Assembly: GCA_947462255.1 (NCBI GenBank)
Contig: CANHOA010000026.1
Location: 1-47,048 of the forward strand
Direction: 5' to 3'
DNA length: 47,048 nt
Origin: Flavobacteriales bacterium
GTDB lineage: Bacteria > Bacteroidota > Bacteroidia > Flavobacteriales_D > Crocinitomicaceae
In this document: one piece after another, positions 16,013 through 25,924 of the stretch
Layout: every line of letters begins with the position of its first letter
Numbering within the stretch: position 1 is the stretch's first letter
Notes under the pieces: generated by a model
The model's database searches: none
Seen by the model: only the letters and a program-made list of their open reading frames with translations
Told to the model about the DNA's origin: nothing
Made by a program: the position numbers and the translations under genes

Positions 16013-18184
16013 ATGAAACAATGGGCCCCATTCCTTATACTATTTCTCTCTTTGCACATGCTCTCTTTTTCGCAGGTGCGTTTGAGCGCTAGTGATCGTG
16101 CAGATATATCCTTAATAACTGATAAGTTAGCGATTGATAAGCAACAAGTTTCCAACCCTATTTTAGGCTATCTTCCTATTAATTATATTGGGAGCGACTA
16201 TTACCTCTCTTTTGTTGGGAAAATTAACAAAAACTTTGACCGAAGATTTTTTGAAGAGCGCAGCATTCTTGTAGGAAATCCAATAGCGTCTATTGTAAGT
16301 TTAAAAATTAAGGTAAGTGATCTTGCCTCCATTGATGCTATTCAAGGAATTGACCACCTGAAAATTGCTTCAAGAATCAACTATCAATTGGACAAAGCAA
16401 TTAAGGACATGCATGTTGATAGTGTTAACTTGGGAATTAATTTACCTCAAGGATATACTGGTAAGAATGTTTATATTGGTGTTACTGATTGGGGCTTTGA
16501 CTATACCTCTCCAGTATTTTATGACACACTGCTTAACCAAACACGTATAATTGCTGCATGGGATCAATTCAAAACTAGTGGCCCTGCCCCACAAGGTTTT
16601 TCATATGGAACAGAATACAATACCATTGGATCTTTGTTAGCCGCTCAAACAGATACGGCCAATATTTATAGTCATTCTTCACACGGGAATCATGTCGCTG
16701 CTATCGCGGGAGGAATTGGTGCCGGAACGAATTACCGAGGTGTTGCCTACGAAGCCAATTTTCTTTTTGTAACGTTTCTCGTTGATGAGTCGGCAGTGTT
16801 GGATGCTTGGGAATGGATGTATCAAAAAGCACTTGCTGATGGAAAAAGATTGGTGATTAATATGAGTTGGGGACTCTACCATTTCGGAACCCTAGATGGT
16901 AATTCGATGCTCAGCCAAGCTATTACTGCTTATACTGATCTTGGTGTTGTTTTTACTAATTCCGGAGGAAATAATGGAAATGTAAATTTTCACTTGAAGA
17001 AAAACTTCAACAACGATCTCCTTAAATCGAAAATTGACTTCTACTCTTACGGCGCCAATCCCAATATGTGGGGACAAAGTATTCATGCCTGGGGAGAGCC
17101 AAATAACCATTTCTCTAATGGTATCATTGTAACTAACTCAGCCAACTCAACCTTGATTGAAAGCCCATTTTATAGTACTTTAACTACAAGTAGCTACATC
17201 GATACATTTTTGGTTACAGGAAATGACACCATTTGGTATAATATCTCTGCCGATGCTGCGCACCCATTGAATGGCAAACCACAGATGCGCTTGCGTGTGA
17301 AATGTTTGAACACCAGCTTAAAAGTCTTACTAAAATCTGCTGCAGATTCAGGTCTTGTGCATTATTGGAATGTCACCGAACTAAGCAATGATGTTGGAAA
17401 TTGGGGCATGGCCTTTTCATATGCTGGAAGCGGAACCACTAGTGGTGATACAGACAACGGTATTTCGGAACCATCTTGTGCAGACAATGTTATAAGCGTA
17501 GCTGCCTATGCGCCTTCCTATACTACTAGTGGCGGATCAACAGCCGGCGGAGCCATTGCAGGATTCTCTAGCCGTGGACCTCGATATGATGGTGAGATGA
17601 AACCAGATATTGCAGCGCCAGGAGTTGCTATTTGTAGCGCCATATCGTCTTTCACCGACGCAGCTTACACCTCGGTTGCCAACGTAACGTTTAATAACAG
17701 AACGTATCATTTTGCTAAATTTTCAGGAACATCCATGTCTGCTCCCATGGTGGCTGGCGTTGTCGCTTTAATGTTAGAAGCAAATCCATATTTGTCTGCA
17801 ACACAAGTGAAAGAAATTATCATGGAAACAGCAAGAACCGATAATTTTACTGGAATCATTCCAACCACAAGAAGCCCAATTTGGGGAGCCGGAAAAATAA
17901 ACGGTTACCAAGCAGTGAAAATGGCGCTTTCTGTTGCTGGAACAAGCGTAGTTAATAATATACTTTCATGGTCTGTATATCCGAATCCCGTTCAAAAAGA
18001 ATTGTATTTTACCCTAGTGGATGAATTACCTGCGAGCTGTGATATTGTATCCGAAAATGGCAGCTTTATTTCAAAACCTATCAGTAACGGAAAAATAAAT
18101 GTGAGTGACCTCGCACCAGGAAGCTATTGGATAAGAATGTTATTTAACGGGAAATTTGAGCAAAATCTATTTATCAAAAACTAA
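16013..18184 (+). CDS. Secreted subtilisin-like (S8) serine protease with T9SS domain
   Basis: 723 aa from the ATG at 16013; a TTG three codons earlier is possible but the signal peptide starts naturally at MKQWAPFLILFLSL with cleavage near SFSQ. The catalytic triad is visible: Asp159 (VTDWGFD), His224 (HGNHVA) and Ser574 (GTSMSAP). An insert between His and Ser (about 320-470) is larger than in subtilisin and probably forms an extra beta domain. The C-terminal ~75 residues (WSVYPNPVQKELYF ... LAPGSYWIRM) are a T9SS sorting domain. The protein is therefore predicted to be an exported or cell-surface endopeptidase. GNAT and ACMSD genes follow at 6 bases and with overlap, so the three may be co-transcribed. 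Confidence 0.94.
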   Translation: MKQWAPFLILFLSLHMLSFSQVRLSASDRADISLITDKLAIDKQQVSNPILGYLPINYIGSDYYLSFVGKINKNFDRRFFEERSILVGNPIASIVSLKIKVSDLASIDAIQGIDHLKIASRINYQLDKAIKDMHVDSVNLGINLPQGYTGKNVYIGVTDWGFDYTSPVFYDTLLNQTRIIAAWDQFKTSGPAPQGFSYGTEYNTIGSLLAAQTDTANIYSHSSHGNHVAAIAGGIGAGTNYRGVAYEANFLFVTFLVDESAVLDAWEWMYQKALADGKRLVINMSWGLYHFGTLDGNSMLSQAITAYTDLGVVFTNSGGNNGNVNFHLKKNFNNDLLKSKIDFYSYGANPNMWGQSIHAWGEPNNHFSNGIIVTNSANSTLIESPFYSTLTTSSYIDTFLVTGNDTIWYNISADAAHPLNGKPQMRLRVKCLNTSLKVLLKSAADSGLVHYWNVTELSNDVGNWGMAFSYAGSGTTSGDTDNGISEPSCADNVISVAAYAPSYTTSGGSTAGGAIAGFSSRGPRYDGEMKPDIAAPGVAICSAISSFTDAAYTSVANVTFNNRTYHFAKFSGTSMSAPMVAGVVALMLEANPYLSATQVKEIIMETARTDNFTGIIPTTRSPIWGAGKINGYQAVKMALSVAGTSVVNNILSWSVYPNPVQKELYFTLVDELPASCDIVSENGSFISKPISNGKINVSDLAPGSYWIRMLFNGKFEQNLFIKN

Positions 18185-18190
18185 GCGGTT

Positions 18191-18694
18191 TTGCAAAATA
18201 ATACGGCACAACTAAAACGATCTGACTTATCACTTGTAAAAGATCTAGCTTACCGAATTTGGCCTGTTTCCTATGCATTAGTTATTACAGAACATCAAAT
18301 CAACTACATGTTAGACCTCATGTATTCGACCAAAAAACTTGAAAAAGATTTTGATGAAGGACAACAATTTTATGGATATTTTGAAAATGAAAAATTACTT
18401 GGATTTATTACCTTTGAAAATAATCACCCGAGCAACAGGCAAATGAAAATTCATAAATTATATGTTGATACTCATTCCACAAAAAAAGGAATTGGCAAGA
18501 CACTTGTTGATTGTGCTAAAGAATACGCAAAAAAAAACAATATGAATGAGATCGTTCTGAATGTTAATCGTAAAAATCCGGCAATAATGTTCTATCAAAA
18601 AATAGATTTTGTCATCGATAGAGAGGAAATTATTGATATTGGAGAAGGATTCGTAATGGATGATTACATCATGAAATATAGACTCCCATGTTAA
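18191..18694 (+). CDS. GNAT family N-acetyltransferase
   Basis: 167 aa, read from the TTG at 18191, because the conserved N-terminal segment (SDLSLVKDLAYRIWPVSY) lies upstream of the first in-frame ATG. The acetyl-CoA site is the motif A-like KLYVDTHSTKKGIGKTLVD (V-x-x-x-x-x-K-G-I-G-K), followed by ILNVNRKNPAIMFYQKIDF of motif B. The substrate is unknown. The gene follows the protease by six bases and overlaps the ACMSD gene by seven, which supports translation from this start. Confidence 0.88.
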   Translation: MQNNTAQLKRSDLSLVKDLAYRIWPVSYALVITEHQINYMLDLMYSTKKLEKDFDEGQQFYGYFENEKLLGFITFENNHPSNRQMKIHKLYVDTHSTKKGIGKTLVDCAKEYAKKNNMNEIVLNVNRKNPAIMFYQKIDFVIDREEIIDIGEGFVMDDYIMKYRLPC

Positions 18695-19695
18695 AGATAG
18701 ATATGCATACCCACATCATTCCGAAACTCATGCCCAATTGGACGGAGAAATTTGGCTATGGTAAATTTATTCATTTAGAACATCAAGATAATGGTACTGC
18801 TAATATGATGCAGGGTGGTCAATTTTTTCGAAACATTGAAGAAAATTGTTGGGACGAAAACATAAGAATAACGGATTACGAAACATTTTCAACCAAGGTT
18901 CAAGTGGTTTGTACAATTCCTGTAATGTTTTCCTATTGGGCAAAGCCAGCAGACTGTGCAGCACTTTCAAGCTTCTTAAATGATCACATTGCTGAATTGG
19001 TGCAGCGATATCCAAAAAACTACATTGGATTAGGCACGATACCGATGCAAGATACAGATGAGGCAATTAAAGAATTAGAACGGATCAAATCAATTGGATT
19101 GGTGGGAGTTCAAATCGGCTCCAACATCAACGACGAAAACCTCAGCGAGGAGAAGTTTTTTCCGATTTTCGAAGCGTGTAGCCGACTAGATTTAGCTGTA
19201 ATGATTCATCCATGGCAAATGATGGGATTTGATGCCATGAAAAAATATTGGCTTCCTTGGCTCGTTGGAATGCCAGCTGAAACATCTCGAGCTGCCTGTT
19301 CGATGATCTTTGGGGGTGTGCTTGAACGGCTGCCAAAATTACGGGTTTGCTTTTCACATGCAGGTGGATCGTTTCTTCCTACAATTGGTAGAATAGAACA
19401 TGGATTTAATTGCCGCCCTGATTTAGTTGCCATTGACAATCCAATTAATCCAAGAGAATACCTCGGTAAATTTTGGGTAGACTCCATTACCCACGACATA
19501 GATGCGCTTAAATATATTCTTAAAATGCAAGGGTCAAAACGAGTTTGCCTCGGTTCAGATTATCCCTTTCCATTAGGCGACCTTGAAATCGGAAAGTTTA
19601 TTGAAGAAAGTGATTTATCTCACCAAGAAATAGAAGATGTTTTCAGTCATGCAACCCTTGAATGGTTGAAACTCGATAAAAAAGCATTTTACTAG
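18688..19695 (+). CDS. 2-amino-3-carboxymuconate-6-semialdehyde decarboxylase (ACMSD)
   Basis: 335 aa amidohydrolase-fold decarboxylase of tryptophan/kynurenine breakdown. It diverts aminocarboxymuconate semialdehyde away from quinolinate, towards 2-aminomuconate semialdehyde. Metal and catalytic residues are His7 and His9 (DMHTHI), His174 (IHPW), His224 (FSHAGGSF) and Asp291 (LGSDYPFPLGD). Positions 174, 224 and 291 coincide with those known in human ACMSD, and the length is nearly identical. A zinc-dependent cytosolic enzyme is expected. No other kynurenine gene lies nearby; the neighbours (protease, GNAT) give no pathway context. Confidence 0.95.
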   Translation: MLKIDMHTHIIPKLMPNWTEKFGYGKFIHLEHQDNGTANMMQGGQFFRNIEENCWDENIRITDYETFSTKVQVVCTIPVMFSYWAKPADCAALSSFLNDHIAELVQRYPKNYIGLGTIPMQDTDEAIKELERIKSIGLVGVQIGSNINDENLSEEKFFPIFEACSRLDLAVMIHPWQMMGFDAMKKYWLPWLVGMPAETSRAACSMIFGGVLERLPKLRVCFSHAGGSFLPTIGRIEHGFNCRPDLVAIDNPINPREYLGKFWVDSITHDIDALKYILKMQGSKRVCLGSDYPFPLGDLEIGKFIEESDLSHQEIEDVFSHATLEWLKLDKKAFY

Positions 19696-19737
19696 AACAG
19701 GGTAAGATTACAAGTCCGAAATTTATTTTACAGCAAC

Positions 19738-22700
19738 TTACTGCTTCACTAATTCCTTCGTGTAAACTCGTTGGTTGGTTATTATCTTCACAAGATACGT
19801 TCCCTTATTGAGCGTTGATAAATCGATATATGATTCCGCAAAGTAATCTGAAGCATTCATTTTTTCAGATAAAACTTGCCTGCCCATAATATCATACAAT
19901 ACTAATTGTGCATCATTATTCACCGAACCGCTGATTTCTATTGTCGCTTGATTAGTCGCAGGATTTGGGAAAATAGCGATTTCATGATCTAATTTATTTT
20001 CCTCTAAGCCCACTGTAAATCCTACGGAGAAATCATAGCGATGATATCTTCCGAAATCACCAGGAAACATTTCAATGTAACTTCCACCTACATACCTTAG
20101 TCGCATTTGACCAGTTGTTTCACCTTCCACTTGCGCAGAATACCAAAAAGATAGCCCATCGTTGTCGCTGTCATCGATAATGACACTGTAGCACCCAGGT
20201 GCAAGATCAAAAGTATCTTTATATTGTGTGGTGTTACTCAGATTATTTCGTTCAAATATAATATTACCAGAAGCATCAATCAAGCGGTAGGTGTTTTCAA
20301 TCGCTTTATTGTTAGTTGAAAGCCAAATAAAGAATGGCCCATTAATTCTTTCCGGTGCATTAAATTTAGTTTGTTTCACACTATTTTGATTGTAGTCATC
20401 ATTTCCTGAGCCCCCATTCACGTCACAAACATATGCTGTGAATGTCTTCATTGAATCGTAGTCTGTCCAAAAATCTTGAGAATTTACAGGGATTTCCACC
20501 ATCTCCTCTTCCAAGAAACCTAAGTTTCCTGTCCAATCATAACTAATCTCCACACCATAGGTAATCCAACAACGGATCTTACATGAAGTAAGGGCTTGTT
20601 GGCCAGCATTTCTAATAATGACTCTAGGATTTGAACAAGTGGGGTTGTACTTGCTGTAATATTCCCAATTATTAGGATTTAAAACATCCACAATAGCGGC
20701 ATCATTTTGAAAATTAGGCGCTGAATAAGAGATTAAGTCATATGCTCCGATGTAATTTCCTCCGGCCGTACCAGGATCATTTGGTGGCACTAGTGTAATT
20801 CCGTAATCAATCGTTACAGTATCGCCTGGTGTAACGAAGGGAGTCAATTCAAATTCGTGTTCCTTCACGCGGTCACCAGGGCACCATCCCTCTCGGGCGT
20901 ATGGCCAAGTTCCACCCTGCCCAATATTAGGATTATCACCACACTCAGTTGTTTGCCAAATGTTCCAGTTAAATCGAGGAATACCATTAATTCGGATCAG
21001 GTGGTCGTTCGGAACCCATTCGCAACAAGCCGCATTTCCCACTTGCCCATGTCCAGTCATTCTAGTTTTAATTTTAAAGGTAGAAGAGGTATCGTTAAGT
21101 ACAATCGGTTTAGCTGAAAGAACAGCATCGTTAGCCATATTCGCGTAATTGTAAGATCGCCAATCGGACCAAATAGGCTCTCTTTTGTGAACATCTCTTG
21201 GAGGAATACCTTCAATAAAAGCAAAGCGTAAATCCAACAATTCTTGCGTATTATGAGCAGCTAAATCAACGGTATTTTTCAAATACATTTGGTAATCAGT
21301 AACATCGTAAATCCAAGAAAATCCATTAGGACCTAAATCGAATTGAATGCCATAAGGAGTAATGTAACGAGCTATTTCAACATCTTTTACGATTTCGTAA
21401 GGGGCTTCAAAATAAAGTATTGAGTCATTTAGAAGTTGAATATTCGAACCTAGTGGTGTATTCTGTATCACGTTTCCACTGGTATTAAAGGTGTAAGTAT
21501 TTCCTGCTGCTGCACCTCTGTAAGATTGAACAATATCAAAATGACTGTGAAGAGGAGCTTGTTCGAAAACCGTGATAGGCTCAACCAAACGGGGCTGATT
21601 CACCACGATGGTATCCAAAACCCCTTGCACACTTCCTTGGCCAAAAGCTACTTTAGGTCTTAAATTCAAGGATTGTACACCCACCATTGGCCACGCTTTC
21701 TTTATCATAGAGCCTGAATTTGGAGTAAAGCCTTCGGAAAGCATAAGTTTGTAATCATTGTTTGATCTGTCATCAGCATAATTCTGATTATCAAAATCAT
21801 AATAAACCATCAATTGATTCCAATTGGGGTGTGAATTATCGATTTTATTCTGATAGTGAGCTAAAATTGTAGAGGCAGGCAAAGAAGCCTTGTACACCCT
21901 AAATTCATCCAACTGACCCTTCCATTTTATAGATTGATTGGCACTAGCCCCCAAAACGAAACGATGTACATAACCCACTTGACGGTTCAGGTTGGTACCT
22001 GAGTGCCAAAGCACCCCATTTTTGTAGATGAACATCTCCCCAGTGGATTGTTTTTTAACAAAAGCCCAATGGTTCCATGTATCTTGAATTTCTGAAGGCG
22101 ACATAGCGATATTGATGCGATCGAATCCTGTTTGGTTACCTGCGTCAAAATAAATTTGGTTATTTCCCCAAGGCATGTGGATATTTATGATTCGATTACC
22201 TAGGGTATCATACGCCTCCAACAAGGTGGTGTTTTGACCACTAATTGCATTTCCTTTTGACCAAAATTCAATCGTCAAATCTGGACCAATCAAGGTATCA
22301 GACAATTCAAGCAAAGCATAATTATTTCCATTAAAATCGATAACGCCATTGCTCCCTTCGTAAAAATTAGAACTGGTTGGGAAGCCGTTTTCTGCCTCAA
22401 AAACAGGATTTGTCGCAGTAGGAATATCTGTATCGAATGATAATTCTACAATGATGTGGTCTGTACCGTTCCAGTTAAAAGGCTGGTAAAACAAGAATTC
22501 ATTTAAGCCTGAAACTAAGCCTCCAGCTGAAATGGAACGGTTGTAAACTTCCAAAAATCCCGCAGTTTGATCCATGCTAACGTTCAGTGTGGAAGTGCCT
22601 TTCAATCGAATGCTTGGAAAGGGAATGCCTTCATTGTTTGCGACACTGGCCAGATAAAGTGATAAAGACTCAATATTACCAGGTTGAACACCTGCTGCAT

Positions 22701-23220
22701 TTAACTCAAAAACAGTTAACAGAAACTGGAATTTTCCACCTTGGCTAGAGGTTTTAAAAGGTAAGTTTGAAGTAGTGTTGTTTTGAATCACCACATGGTT
22801 TTGCAAGATGGGATTGCTACGGAAATATTCATTTCTTTGATACGTATTGTAGGTTTGAGCCGAAACCGTTGGATTGTTGAAGTTAATGGTGGGAGGTGTG
22901 GTACAATTTGATAAATACAGTGAACTGTTCTTTTGAACAGAATCAAATTGTCCGGTATGATCAAATACCCTAGTATACGTAAGGTAATCCCATTCTCCAC
23001 AATTATACTGATCCCATGTGGTAAGCGGACTACACTTCAGTTTGTAGTACATTAATACCTTTTCAAACCGTTGGCTATTGAGCTCAGCTGGAAATTCAAA
23101 TTGATCATGGCGATTCGTTATAGAATCAAAGGTAAAGGTCTGAACCCATGTTGTATCCTGTGAAAAGGAATAAAAAACAGAAAATAAAAGGACAAGAAAC
23201 GTTGTGTAAATATTTTTCAT
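19738..23220 (-). CDS. Secreted PNGase F-like protein with LamG domain and T9SS tail
   Basis: 1160 aa. A signal peptide ends near YSFSQ. The N-terminal part (about 25-285) resembles the first PNGase F domain, including CGEWDYLTY with Asp78 at the place of catalytic Asp60 of PNGase F. Residues ~290-465 form a laminin-G-like module (LTIEFWSKG ... DEFRVYKASL). PNGase F-like sequence resumes with ITPYGIQFDLGPNGFSWIYDVTDY and CCEWVPNDH, whose Glu corresponds to Glu206. WCPGDRVKEH follows as in PNGase F. The last ~75 residues (IAIFPNPATNQ ... NKGTYLVKI) are a T9SS sorting domain. Predicted role: removing N-glycans from extracellular glycoproteins. Far larger than PNGase F (314 aa mature). Confidence 0.86.
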   Translation of the reverse strand: MKNIYTTFLVLLFSVFYSFSQDTTWVQTFTFDSITNRHDQFEFPAELNSQRFEKVLMYYKLKCSPLTTWDQYNCGEWDYLTYTRVFDHTGQFDSVQKNSSLYLSNCTTPPTINFNNPTVSAQTYNTYQRNEYFRSNPILQNHVVIQNNTTSNLPFKTSSQGGKFQFLLTVFELNAAGVQPGNIESLSLYLASVANNEGIPFPSIRLKGTSTLNVSMDQTAGFLEVYNRSISAGGLVSGLNEFLFYQPFNWNGTDHIIVELSFDTDIPTATNPVFEAENGFPTSSNFYEGSNGVIDFNGNNYALLELSDTLIGPDLTIEFWSKGNAISGQNTTLLEAYDTLGNRIINIHMPWGNNQIYFDAGNQTGFDRINIAMSPSEIQDTWNHWAFVKKQSTGEMFIYKNGVLWHSGTNLNRQVGYVHRFVLGASANQSIKWKGQLDEFRVYKASLPASTILAHYQNKIDNSHPNWNQLMVYYDFDNQNYADDRSNNDYKLMLSEGFTPNSGSMIKKAWPMVGVQSLNLRPKVAFGQGSVQGVLDTIVVNQPRLVEPITVFEQAPLHSHFDIVQSYRGAAAGNTYTFNTSGNVIQNTPLGSNIQLLNDSILYFEAPYEIVKDVEIARYITPYGIQFDLGPNGFSWIYDVTDYQMYLKNTVDLAAHNTQELLDLRFAFIEGIPPRDVHKREPIWSDWRSYNYANMANDAVLSAKPIVLNDTSSTFKIKTRMTGHGQVGNAACCEWVPNDHLIRINGIPRFNWNIWQTTECGDNPNIGQGGTWPYAREGWCPGDRVKEHEFELTPFVTPGDTVTIDYGITLVPPNDPGTAGGNYIGAYDLISYSAPNFQNDAAIVDVLNPNNWEYYSKYNPTCSNPRVIIRNAGQQALTSCKIRCWITYGVEISYDWTGNLGFLEEEMVEIPVNSQDFWTDYDSMKTFTAYVCDVNGGSGNDDYNQNSVKQTKFNAPERINGPFFIWLSTNNKAIENTYRLIDASGNIIFERNNLSNTTQYKDTFDLAPGCYSVIIDDSDNDGLSFWYSAQVEGETTGQMRLRYVGGSYIEMFPGDFGRYHRYDFSVGFTVGLEENKLDHEIAIFPNPATNQATIEISGSVNNDAQLVLYDIMGRQVLSEKMNASDYFAESYIDLSTLNKGTYLVKIITNQRVYTKELVKQ

Positions 23221-23464
23221 GTTGGATATAAATTAGCTTGGCGTTAAAAGTACGAAAATGAAATTTATTTGTAGAAAAATAAGGTAAATTTGTTGCTAGA
23301 AATAAAATGGATGAATTACAAAAAACATGTCATTTTTTCAGCAGCACATCGTTGGCATAGCAATTGAAAACTAGTAATGCATATTAAACTTAACAAGATA
23401 TATAGCATTGCAACTGAAAAGTACTGACAATGTGTCTCAATAAACATAAACACAATACAAAAGA

Positions 23465-25924
23465 ATGAGTATTAATTTTGATAATGACTTTTTTGGATTT
23501 GATGGCATTGAAAACGATGCAGAATTTATCCCTTTAATAACAGCAGAAGAGGAAGAAAGTGTAAACAAACAAATTTTTCCCAGTGATCTTCCTATTCTCC
23601 CCTTACGAAATAATGTATTATTTCCAGGCGTTGTAATTCCAATTACAGTTGGGCGAGACAAATCCATACGATTGATACAAGAAGCGAACAAAGGCAATAA
23701 AATAATTGGTGTAGTTTCTCAAAAAAATCAAGACGAAGAATCACCCAGCTTTGCTGATTTGCATGAGGTTGGTACTGTAGCTCAAATTATTCGCTTACTA
23801 AAAATGCCCGATGGCAGTTCAACAGTCATCATTCAAGGAAAACGTAGATTTTCAATCGATAAACCTTTGCAAACAGATCCCTACATGCGCGCAACGGTTA
23901 CAATTTTAAATGAAAAACCGATAGATAAAAAGGACAAAGAATTGACTATCATGTTTAAGACCATTAAAGAATTGGCCTTACAAATCATACGAGACAGCCC
24001 CAATATTCCTTCAGAAGCTCAATTTGCCATTGGCAATATTGACAGTCCAACGTTCTTGGTCAACTTTATTTCATCCAACATGAATGCAGATGTAGCAAAG
24101 AAACAAGAAATGTTGGAAGAATTGGACATGCGCAAAAGAGTGATGATGGTCCTTGAGCACCTGACACTTGAAGTTCAGATGCTGGAAATGAAAAATGAAA
24201 TTCAAAATCGTGTCAAAAAAGACCTTGATCGCCAACAGCGCGAATTTTTCCTTCACCAACAAATGCGTACTATTCAAGATGAATTGGGTGATAATCCGCA
24301 GGAGCAAGATATAATAGAATTTCGTAAAAGAGGCGAAAAAAAACGCTGGTCTGAATCAATGTCGAAGACCTTTTTCAAAGAATTAGACAAACTACAGCGC
24401 ATGAATCCACAGGGCGCAGAATATACGGTGCAGCTCAATTTTTTAGAATTATTGCTTGATTTACCATGGAATAGTTACACGAAAGACAATTTAGATCTGA
24501 AACGCGCTAAAAAAATATTGGAGCGTGACCATTTTGGCTTAGAAAAAGTAAAAGAACGCATCTTAGAATACTTAGCCGTATTAAAATTACGTGGCAACAT
24601 GAAATCGCCAATTCTTTGTTTTTACGGCCCTCCTGGAGTTGGAAAAACATCTCTAGGAAAGTCAATTGCAGAGGCGCTTGGGCGAAAGTATGTACGGATG
24701 TCTTTGGGTGGTGTTCACGATGAAGCAGAAATTCGCGGGCATCGCAAAACGTATATTGGAGCTATGCCTGGTCGCATTATCCAAAACATTAAAAAAGCTG
24801 AAAGTGCCAATCCTGTCTTTGTATTAGACGAAATTGATAAGTTAGGCAGAAGTAACCACGGCGATCCTTCTTCAGCCTTATTAGAGGTGCTAGATCCAGA
24901 GCAAAACATTGCCTTTTATGATAATTACGTTGAATCAGAATTTGATTTATCTAAAGTTCTCTTTATTGCTACGGCAAATAGCCTAGCGGAAGTACAGGGA
25001 CCGTTGAGAGACCGAATGGAAATTATAGAAGTGAATGGTTATACGATTGAGGAGAAAATTGAAATTGCAAAACGTCACCTCATCAGTAAACAAATCACTG
25101 AACATGGTATTCAGAAAAAAGACATTTCGATCGATAATAAAATTTTAGAAAAAATAATTGAGGAGTATACCAATGAATCTGGGGTTAGAAGTCTCGATAA
25201 ATTAATGGCCAAATTAGTGCGCAGTAGAGCACTTCAGATTGCCAGTGATGAAAAATTCTCTCCGAAAATTGCAGAAGAAGATATTTTTAAGTTCTTAGGC
25301 GCAGGGAGATCACGTACCAAATACGCTAATAATAATGTTGCCGGAGTTGTTACTGGACTAGCATGGACTAGCGTTGGTGGAGATATCTTATTCATTGAGT
25401 CGTCGCTTACTCAAGGAAAAGGCAAGTTAACCTTAACCGGAAATTTAGGCGATGTCATGAAAGAAAGTGCCATAATTGCACTCGAATTTTTAAAAGCTCA
25501 TAGCAATTGGATCGGACTTTCTCAAGAAGTTTTCGATCATTATAACGTTCATGTCCATGTGCCTGAAGGAGCAACACCTAAAGACGGTCCGAGTGCTGGG
25601 ATCACCATGCTTTGTTCCTTAGCTTCTTTGTTTTCTCAACGAAAGATAAAAAAAGGCCTTGCAATGACAGGAGAAATAACACTTCGTGGTGACGTACTAC
25701 CAGTTGGTGGAATCAAGGAGAAAATCTTAGCTGCAAGACGTGCTGGAATAAAAGAAATTATTCTTTGTGCTAAAAACAAGCAAGATGTTGATGAAATAAA
25801 AGCCGATTACCTGAAAGGATTAAACTTTCATTATGTTTCTAGCATGAAAGAAGTGATTGATATAGCCTTGACGAAAGAAAAAGTAGTGGATGCGATTACC
25901 TTAGTTATCCCAACGAAAGCTTAA
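23465..25924 (+). CDS. lon: ATP-dependent Lon protease
   Basis: 819 aa cytosolic AAA+ serine protease for damaged and regulatory proteins. The N-terminal substrate-binding domain spans ~40-245 ([19 protein letters not shown] is the classic start). It is followed by a coiled-coil linker and an AAA+ domain with Walker [10 protein letters not shown] and Walker [11 protein letters not shown]. The proteolytic domain has Ser710 in PKDGPSAGI and the partner Lys753 in GGIKEK. Length is typical of Bacteroidota Lon, whose acidic N-terminal extension is seen here too (residues 1-37). Transcribed alone; its stop codon overlaps the stop of the convergent helicase gene by three bases. Confidence 0.98.
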   Translation: MSINFDNDFFGFDGIENDAEFIPLITAEEEESVNKQIFPSDLPILPLRNNVLFPGVVIPITVGRDKSIRLIQEANKGNKIIGVVSQKNQDEESPSFADLHEVGTVAQIIRLLKMPDGSSTVIIQGKRRFSIDKPLQTDPYMRATVTILNEKPIDKKDKELTIMFKTIKELALQIIRDSPNIPSEAQFAIGNIDSPTFLVNFISSNMNADVAKKQEMLEELDMRKRVMMVLEHLTLEVQMLEMKNEIQNRVKKDLDRQQREFFLHQQMRTIQDELGDNPQEQDIIEFRKRGEKKRWSESMSKTFFKELDKLQRMNPQGAEYTVQLNFLELLLDLPWNSYTKDNLDLKRAKKILERDHFGLEKVKERILEYLAVLKLRGNMKSPILCFYGPPGVGKTSLGKSIAEALGRKYVRMSLGGVHDEAEIRGHRKTYIGAMPGRIIQNIKKAESANPVFVLDEIDKLGRSNHGDPSSALLEVLDPEQNIAFYDNYVESEFDLSKVLFIATANSLAEVQGPLRDRMEIIEVNGYTIEEKIEIAKRHLISKQITEHGIQKKDISIDNKILEKIIEEYTNESGVRSLDKLMAKLVRSRALQIASDEKFSPKIAEEDIFKFLGAGRSRTKYANNNVAGVVTGLAWTSVGGDILFIESSLTQGKGKLTLTGNLGDVMKESAIIALEFLKAHSNWIGLSQEVFDHYNVHVHVPEGATPKDGPSAGITMLCSLASLFSQRKIKKGLAMTGEITLRGDVLPVGGIKEKILAARRAGIKEIILCAKNKQDVDEIKADYLKGLNFHYVSSMKEVIDIALTKEKVVDAITLVIPTKA

